Origin: Pavlovales sp. CCMP2436
Taxonomy: Eukaryota; Haptophyta; Pavlovophyceae; Pavlovales
Length of the DNA stretch: 21,846 nucleotides
Reading direction: 5' to 3'
Assembly (NCBI GenBank): GCA_026770615.1
Contig: MU631761.1
Coordinates: forward strand, 80,912-102,757
This document shows, piece after piece, positions 16,935 through 21,846 of the stretch (positions within the stretch are counted from its first letter, which is position 1; each line of letters opens with the position of its first letter). The notes under the pieces were generated by a model. That model had not been told where the DNA came from. It searched no databases and saw only the letters and a list, made by a program, of their open reading frames with translations. The position numbers were made by a program, and so were the translations under genes.

Positions 16935-17475
16935 GAAAATGAAGACATTCATTAGGATTGGTGGCAGGATTCATTACAACTGAACCCATTCATTCAACAG
17001 GATCAGCCTCGGTTCATGAATGAACATTCATGAGCGCTAATGAACAGCACCGGCGCTGAATGAGGCAATGAGTCTGATGAACGGGGCCCAGTCTGATGAG
17101 CCAGTATGCCCACAGGCACAGGCTGACGCGCAACTCTTCTTCCACCGGCGGGCAACATCAGCCACCAACCAGAACGCACGTGCGATCAGCCAAGGGCTCT
17201 GCGCCGAAGTGATGTGGCAGGTGGTCCAACCCGATATGTATGCACGAAGATTTTTTTTTACGTCGAATAGGTTAAATAGTGCGAAGATGTGTGTCTCACA
17301 TAGAGTTAGAAGCCTACTGTACCAGTGCTCGGCCCTCATGAACATTCACCAACTTCTGGAGCTGATGAATGAGCCAGGGAATGAGCGCGCGGGCACCAGC
17401 GGCCATGAATGAAGAGTTCATGCTTGGGTTCATTCACTGGCTCATGAACTGTTCATCTGAAGGCCCTCATGAATT
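16935..17475. repeat. Cluster of ATGAATGA / TCATTCAT words
   Basis: At least ten occurrences of TGAATGA, TCATTCA or TTCATGAA fall in two patches, about 16938-17100 and 17335-17472, separated by about 230 bases without them. Local palindromes occur, for example CATGAATGAACATTCATG (17016-17033). ATGAATGAGCCAGGGAATGA (from 17366) is inverted as TCATTCACTGGCTCATGAA (from about 17431). The layout suggests degraded subterminal repeats of a transposon. The enclosed minus frame (17037-17345) shows no domain. Confidence 0.55.
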
Positions 17476-17696
17476 AACGCGAGGGCTTAGCACTGCTAGA
17501 GTTCTTCTTGTTCCTGTCTCTCTCCAGCCCGCGTTCACGCCTTTCTCTCGTGTGTGCGCCCCAGCGTGCGGCCCACAAGACTTTGGGCATGAAGAGGGGT
17601 TCAGGCGGTAGGCGCTCCATGGTATGTCCACGGGGAAAAGGGACGGGCTGAGGTTTCTCCTCTCTTCTCCTTCTTTCATCTTTTCGGCGCTGCGCA

Positions 17697-18185
17697 GTGC
17701 TCGCCTGCGCCTGCGTGCTTGGCGTGCCTCCGATCGTGATCGGCACGCCGGTGGCGCACGTGCCTGTGGAGCACGCTCAGACGGCCGCCGTTGAGCACAG
17801 CGCAGCAGCGGAGGACGGGGTGCAGCCCGAAGCGCGTGCGGGCTCGCGTGCCCTGTCGGTGGCCGCGGGTCGCGCCGTGGCGCGCGGAGATGTCTATTTC
17901 ACCTACGTACCGGGGCGCGCCGAGCTGCCCTGGCTCAGTGAGCTGGGTGGTGGGCAGCAACTCGACGGGCGGACCTGCGACGTGGCCGCTGAGCCGACGC
18001 TCATTTTGAGGCAGCGGCATGCGCTGAGACTGGCAGACGAGCTGCGCGCAGGCCGCCCGCCTTGGAGGCCGCCCGCCTTGGAGGCAGAGGAGGACGTTCA
18101 TCTTCAGCATCGACTTTCTGATCCTGGTGAGCCGCTGCACAGACAGCCAAGGCGCCGAATTCAAAAACCGCGCCGGCAACAATAA
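17697..18185 (+). CDS. Possible coding remnant, GC-rich, unknown
   Basis: A 162-codon frame with a strong preference for G in the first codon position and G/C in the third, which supports real coding. Pieces such as RGDVYFTYVPGRAELPWLSE and LILRQRHALRLADELRAG look protein-like. A minus frame of similar length overlaps but has the composition of an antisense shadow. There is no domain I can name, no clear promoter, and the 3' end runs into a different frame (18130 onward). It is either viral debris or a host exon. Confidence 0.3.
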   Translation: MLACACVLGVPPIVIGTPVAHVPVEHAQTAAVEHSAAAEDGVQPEARAGSRALSVAAGRAVARGDVYFTYVPGRAELPWLSELGGGQQLDGRTCDVAAEPTLILRQRHALRLADELRAGRPPWRPPALEAEEDVHLQHRLSDPGEPLHRQPRRRIQKPRRQQ

Positions 18186-18668
18186 CCCAGCCTACCGCTC
18201 TGCCACCGCTTCCACCGACAGTGGCCGTGGCAATGGCGGCGGCAGTGGCGGCGGTGGTGGTGGCGTTGGCCGCGGCGGGTGGGAGTAGGCGAGCGGGGTT
18301 CTCGCCGGACTGGTTCCATCGCTTTTCGGGGCTGCGAATAAGCGCGCCCTTTTAGAAGAACAGCAGTTGGTGCAGGTTCACACCGGCAAGAATTACTTCT
18401 TCGATGCCGGTGCGCCGCGCTCCACGGGGCTACATCACCCCGCGGGCGAACCCACCGCGACGACAACCCCCCCCGCCCCCCCCCCTTCATTATTTCGCCT
18501 AACCTTACATACCCGTACCCCCCAACACCGCCGCCGCCGCCGCGCAAAAAAGGTTGCTCAGTGTACGCGCGCCCTACGAGCTCCCGCGCTTCCAAGTCGA
18601 TGACGGGTGCCCAGAATGGCAATGGAAAGTTGGATGGGTCCGCGCTAGGCCCCAGCATGCCGCTCTTC
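18150..18668 (+). other. Coding-like debris with an Ala/Val-rich hydrophobic stretch
   Basis: In one plus frame TVAVAMAAAVAAVVVALAAA (about 18219-18280) could be a membrane segment or simply a GCN/GTN repeat. In another, ANKRALLEEQQLVQVHTGKN YFFDAG (about 18335-18410) looks like part of a real protein, and a later piece ends in MPLFAKLYKER right where an insertion starts (18691). A GGC/GGT-rich low-complexity tract lies at 18230-18290 and a C run at 18468-18485. This is too broken to assign. Confidence 0.3.
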
Positions 18669-18989
18669 GCAAAGCTCTACAAGGAGAGGTATGAATATTT
18701 CCAAGCCCATATATTAGTGTAGGAGGGTTCGGGCTGGCGGTACGTTTCAAGTTCAAGTCAGGCTGATCTTAGCGCTCCGACGCAGGCTCCTACGCGCTAT
18801 GCCGATATACCCATTTAAAATCGCAGCATTTAATAAACTAGAATGCTCTGCTGTTATATTTCCTATTTACAGTGTTAATAATACAAAAGTTTATATTGAC
18901 TGATAGGGATTCAAGCTGGCGTCTGACTGTTCTTTATATAATACAATATATGACTTATTTTATTGTGGCAAAGCTCTACAAGGAGAGGT
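18669..18989. mobile_element. 277 bp insertion with 22 bp target duplications
   Basis: GCAAAGCTCTACAAGGAGAGGT occurs exactly at 18669-18690 and 18968-18989. The 277 bases between are AT-rich, unlike the sequence on either side. At 18903-18930 they include the reverse complement of the 3' end of repeat R1 (AGGGATTCAAGCTGGCGTCT). The duplicated sequence reads AKLYKER in the plus frame on both sides, so the insertion split a coding-like segment. Long target duplications suggest a retroposed element. Confidence 0.75.
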
Positions 18990-19038
18990 GCGCAATAGAA
19001 AAACGCCTTCGGCAACGTATTTGCATTTTCTTATTTGA

Positions 19039-19085
<47 letters not shown>
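19039..19085. repeat. (TA)n microsatellite
   Basis: About 46 bases of pure TA dinucleotides. Confidence 0.97.
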
Positions 19086-19089
<4 letters not shown>

Positions 19090-19179
19090 CTGCGCTTCAA
19101 AAAGAGGACAAAAATATAAAATCAAATACGATTTTTATAATAACCGGCAATAAAGCATTTCTTATTCCACCCCGCCACA

Positions 19180-19365
19180 GACAAAACGCGGAAGGGGTGC
19201 ACTTGCAAAGATGCCTCCCGCCCGTCCCTCTTCACGGAGGGATATTCAGCGGTGGGGACGGTATCTGTGTGATCTGCTAAGGTCCCTTGATCCGAGTGTT
19301 TCTCAACGCTTGGGTCTGGTGGAGAACTGTCAGGTGACGGACGGTAATCTAGACATTTACACCTG
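19180..19365 (+). repeat. Diverged copy of the 9.1-9.5 kb capsid-gene segment
   Basis: Collinear with 9112-9205 and 9420-9535, sharing AACGCGGAAGGGG, GAGGGATATTCAG and CAGCGGTGGGGACGGTAT. Both copies encode QRWGRY in one frame. The 220 bases present between the blocks at 9 kb are missing here. It could be a second capsid-gene relic or a dispersed repeat. Confidence 0.65.
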
Positions 19366-19429
19366 CACAGATGTATCGAGTTCGATGGGATCTGAGGCTG
19401 GGAGGCTCGCCCCTTCCAAGCGGAAACGT

Positions 19430-19650
19430 AGTGGGACAAAGTACCGACCGAGGTTTGGCACAAGCTGCACTTTTACAACGTGACTAACGTCTGACATCGA
19501 CCAAGTCAGTGAGTGAACAACACCTGTTGAACCATGCTGAGCCGCTATATATATATATATATATACTTTTACAACGTGCCCATCTCGGGGGCAGGGGGCG
19601 CTGCGGACGTGCTGCTCACCATCGGGCAGGTGGCGAGACCTGAGATTTTT
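19430..19650 (+). pseudogene. Coding-like exon fragment split by a retroposed insertion
   Basis: To the left of the insertion, one plus frame reads WDKVPTEVWHKLHFYNV. After the insertion the same residues recur and continue as NVPISGAGGAADVLLTIGQV and then ARPEIF. An in-frame TAG at 19431-19433 limits it upstream, and poly-T (from about 19672) limits it downstream. The original protein is unknown. It may belong to the capsid-like relic just upstream or to the host gene ending at 20290. Confidence 0.4.
19469..19578 (+). mobile_element. Repeat R2 insertion with 14 bp target duplications and TA tail
   Basis: ACTTTTACAACGTG is present exactly at 19469-19482 and 19565-19578. The 82 bases between include CACCTGTTGAACCATGCTGA followed by GCCGCT and a TA run (19546-19564). 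The same phrase with its own TA run occurs at 20792-20886. A simple-repeat tail and target duplications fit a short retroposon. Confidence 0.78.
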
Positions 19651-20056
19651 GTAGTTCTCAAACTCGACATAGGTTTTTTTTTTTTGGGGGGGGCGAATGG
19701 CAATGTTGTGCACTTTTTTTTTACTCACTTTTATTGGTGGCGGGCGATGCTGCCTACGGCCGCGAGATGCCTGTTGCTGATTGGCTGAGACTCTCCATCT
19801 CTCACTCCGTACCCCCCTTCTCTCAATCTGTTGCTGCTGGTGGGGGTGGGGGCAGTGCTTCTAAGATAGGTTTCGGGAAGTACTTCCGCCCAACAGCTCC
19901 TACTCAACCGATATAGATAGGTATAACTCAAAACCTCAGCGTAAATAACAAACAAAGCGAGCAGCGATGTCTTTCCCTACCCCTCGCCCCCCTCCCTCCC
20001 TACCCGGGGGCGACACCCCTCCCACCGCACAACCCCCGCCCCCCCCTTACCCGCCA
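19651..20056. other. Intron-like or intergenic stretch with homopolymers
   Basis: Contains T and G runs (19673-19695), another T run (19713-19720) and a strongly C-rich tract (19975-20050) that ends in a likely splice acceptor CCCTTACCCGCCAG at 20043-20056. Open frames here read through low-complexity Pro codons and are not supported as genes. Confidence 0.45.
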
Positions 20057-20290
20057 GACACATTTGATGTTGAGCGGCAGGTGGTGGAGGAGCTGCGTAC
20101 CAACGCGCGCGGCACCAACGCTTCTCTACTCGTGGACGAATTCTTTTTCGAGTACCACTTTGCCACGCCCAATGAGCCCAACTTGCACACGTACTGGCCG
20201 AGGCGCACGCGCGGCGGCACTGTGGACGACGCGCTCTCGCTCATGCACGAGCTGCGCGCCAAGGGCACCCGCGCACACTTCTGGATATGA
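20057..20290 (+). CDS. Terminal exon of an uncharacterised protist-type protein
   Basis: A C-rich pyrimidine tract ending in CAG (20056) precedes an open frame to TGA 20288-20290. The product reads FDVERQVVEELRTNARGTNA, LLVDEFFFEYHFATPNEP, a basic WPRRTRGG, then DDALSLMHELRAKGTRAHFW and I as last residue. From memory, the pattern VDEFFxExH...SLxLMxxLRxxGxRAHxW occurs at the C-termini of large uncharacterised or glycosyl/methyl-transferase-like protein families in haptophytes, dinoflagellates and stramenopiles. I cannot verify that here. An alternative start at ATG 19967 would add only a Pro-rich translation of the pyrimidine tract, which is why I favour the splice acceptor. Confidence 0.5.
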   Translation, partial: DTFDVERQVVEELRTNARGTNASLLVDEFFFEYHFATPNEPNLHTYWPRRTRGGTVDDALSLMHELRAKGTRAHFWI

Positions 20291-20526
20291 CCCCCGCCAA
20301 ACGACTTCTCTGCTGTGTGTTGGTATCAAGCTCTCAGACCCAGACCTGTTGCAAACTGCTGAGCCACTTTTAGTAGACTGTTATGAATTTAAGTGACGAT
20401 AAGCTGTAGATATAAGCGCTTCGGACAAACACGGCGTCGATCGTCAAACACAACGACTTTTATCAATGCGGCCAGCGTGATCGCCTTGCACGATGTCGGT
20501 ATTGTCGTACTCTACTTGGGATACGA

Positions 20527-20701
20527 TACAGGGTGTCGCGGGCAATAAGAAACCGCAACGTTAAGAAACTGAATATCCTCCTTTTTGTGCCCTTCAATCA
20601 CAATTTGAGGAATAAATTCTAACCACTGTTTGTATGTATTTTGCTAAGAAACTGAGCCTCAGCCTCAAATATATCGTTCTTATTGCCAGCGACTCCCTGT
20701 A
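20527..20701 (+). mobile_element. MITE copy 3
   Basis: Flanked by TA. The left end is CAGGGTGTCGCGGGCAATAA and the right end TTATTGCCAGCGACTCCCTG, a slightly diverged inverted pair. The interior includes TTTTGCTAAGAAACTGAGCC and CTCAGCCTCAAAT as in copy 1, in the same orientation as copy 1. It has no coding capacity. Confidence 0.87.
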
Positions 20702-20791
20702 GCAGTTGCAGGTGTATTTGGTAGTTCTGTGCTGAGCCGCTTATGTATTATTGCTGTTTTGTTTTATTGTTGTATAATTGATCATCAACTG

Positions 20792-20823
20792 GCGAACACC
20801 ACCTGTTGCACCATGCTGAGCCG

Positions 20824-20886
<63 letters not shown>
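20792..20886 (+). mobile_element. Repeat R2 copy 2 with (TA)n tail
   Basis: CACCTGTTGCACCATGCTGA then GCCGCT (to 20826) followed by 60 bases of TA. It is homologous to the insertion at 19483-19564. Its left limit is not clear. Confidence 0.65.
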
Positions 20887-20889
<3 letters not shown>

Positions 20890-21027
20890 CCATCGGCACA
20901 CGCGGTGGCGCCCAAGCCAACGCAACCGACTAAGGCACGCAGTAGGCAATGGGAGACGCAGCGCTCAGACCAGCACAACATTCAGAACAGTCAGACGCCA
21001 TCTTGAATCCCTATCATAAATATAAAT
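20887..21027 (+). mobile_element. SINE-like repeat R1, copy 2
   Basis: Starts around GATCCATCGGCACACGCGGT and ends around CATCTTGAATCCCTATCATA, over 90 percent identical by eye to the copy at 21503-21636. It directly follows the R2 TA tail, so its original left end is missing or joined to R2. Confidence 0.75.
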
Positions 21028-21444
21028 GATCCACTGGACATGTTGCAAGGTCTACGCTGACACATTTTCCAAAACGTTAACATATTTGGAATTTTCAGCT
21101 CGGGTAATGCAAGCACCGACGGGCTGCCTGATCTTTGCGAAGAGCTCTTGGAACCACGGCGTACCCATATGGAATTTCTTACCGCCCTACGCGTGGGGGG
21201 AGGGGGGGCGGGACCCAGGAGGGGAGGTGATGGAGGGCAGTACGGTAGTATTTGGGCACTAATGTAATACATCGTTTAATATGGCAACGGCTGATGAGAT
21301 GCGGCCTAATTCATAATTCTCACGGAATTCGGTAAACATCATCAGACACGGACGGCAGATACCGGGCAGCAGAAGCTGCAAGTCGAACAAAACAAGCAAG
21401 CAAAAATGACAGTATAACAGACACTGGCGTTTTTGTTTAGTAGT
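21028..21444. other. Intergenic, nothing recognised
   Basis: Contains a G-rich patch (21195-21238). No gene, RNA or known repeat is visible. Confidence 0.5.
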
Positions 21445-21649
21445 ATATACTCTCTTTCAGCAGATCATCTCCCTAAACGCCCTTGCCCGGGCACACTACC
21501 GGAGATCCATCGGCACGCGCGGTGGCGCCCAAGCCAGCGCAGCCGACTAAGGCACGCAGCAGGCAATGGGCGATGCAGCGCTCAGACCAGCACAACATTC
21601 AGAACAGTCAGACGCCAGCTTGAATCCGAATCATAAATATACTCTCTTT
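21445..21649 (+). mobile_element. SINE-like repeat R1, copy 3, full length with target duplications
   Basis: Flanked by ATATACTCTCTTT at 21445-21457 and 21637-21649, an exact 13 bp direct repeat. The 179 bp element starts CAGCAGATCATCTCCC, contains the R1 core (GCGGTGGCGCCCAAGCCAGC onward) and ends TTGAATCCGAATCATAA. This is the best copy for defining the family's ends. Confidence 0.82.
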
Positions 21650-21742
21650 TATGTGTGAATCCCCCCCACCTGATAAGCACCAACAATATACCCGTGTGTC
21701 ACTAAATGCATACTTCAAATATGTATAGCCATATCTTACTAA

Positions 21743-21846
21743 TAGGGATTCAAGCTGGTGTCTGACTTTTCTGAAGTTTTGTTGGTCTACTGAGCGCTTC
21801 GCCACTCATTGCAAGCTGCGTGCCCTAGTCGGCTAGCCGAAGTCAT
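21743..21846 (-). mobile_element. SINE-like repeat R1, diverged copy on the minus strand, cut by the window end
   Basis: AGGGATTCAAGCTGGTGTCTGAC followed by CTGAGCGCTTCGCCACTCAT and GTGCCCTAGTCGGCT is the reverse complement of the R1 3' half, with more mismatches than the other copies. The 5' end of the element lies beyond the window. Confidence 0.68.

Noticed and set aside
17037..17345. 102-codon minus ORF inside the ATGAATGA cluster
   Set aside because: No domain or start context; its ends fall in the repeated words. A transposon-encoded origin cannot be excluded but is not supported.
20748..21006. ORFs through the TA microsatellite (Tyr-Ile runs)
   Set aside because: The central part is a translation of (TA)n and the rest is R1 repeat.
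1..21846. CRISPR array, rRNA, or bacterial operon features
   Set aside because: No regularly spaced repeat-spacer structure, rRNA-like segment, or ribosome-binding-site pattern was seen; the tandem repeats present are microsatellites and minisatellites.

Overview
The window looks like eukaryotic nuclear DNA, most likely from an alga or other protist, carrying a decayed insertion of a small DNA virus or virus-like element. Signs of a eukaryotic host are long CA and TA microsatellites, a family of short terminal-inverted-repeat transposons (MITEs) with TA target duplications, SINE-like repeats with 13 to 16 bp target duplications, a Pol II-type TATA box, and two exon-like fragments that each begin after a C-rich pyrimidine tract ending in CAG. 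The host species cannot be named from the sequence.

Left flank (1-4138): a C-terminal exon resembling phosphatidylinositol-phosphate kinase (35-151), a CA microsatellite, two MITE copies, a SINE-like copy with target duplications, a separate small foldback element, and otherwise no gene I can support.

Central block (about 4.1-16.4 kb): the endogenous viral element. In order it holds a frameshifted Sel1-repeat protein gene (-), a superfamily 3 (D5-like) helicase gene broken inside Walker A (+), a class-3-lipase-like gene with an in-frame stop (+), an intact small Gly/Ala-rich membrane-type protein (+), a heavily broken gene that looks like a capsid protein (+), a 46-residue ORF (+), a Ser/Thr-rich fibre-like or carbohydrate-binding protein (+), three minus-strand ORFs of unknown function (two intact), an unknown broken plus-strand gene, and a minus-strand gene with two in-frame stops. 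The plus block helicase-lipase-membrane protein-capsid-fibre reads like a virion module plus a replication helicase. I see no DNA polymerase, integrase, packaging ATPase or maturation protease. The lipase-like and membrane-type proteins share repeated FGSR motifs at their N-termini.

Right flank (16.4-21.8 kb): a tRNA-derived SINE-like head, a dense cluster of ATGAATGA-type words, GC-rich coding-like debris, two insertions with 22 bp and 14 bp target duplications that interrupt coding-like sequence, TA microsatellites, a last exon with an algal/protist-type C-terminus, a third MITE and further SINE-like copies. A segment at 19.2-19.4 kb is a diverged copy of the 5' part of the capsid-like gene region at 9.1-9.5 kb.

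All three stop codons occur as in-frame interruptions and frameshifts are common, so the viral genes are best read as pseudogenes rather than as genes using a variant code. Some frameshifts lie in homopolymers and could be assembly errors.
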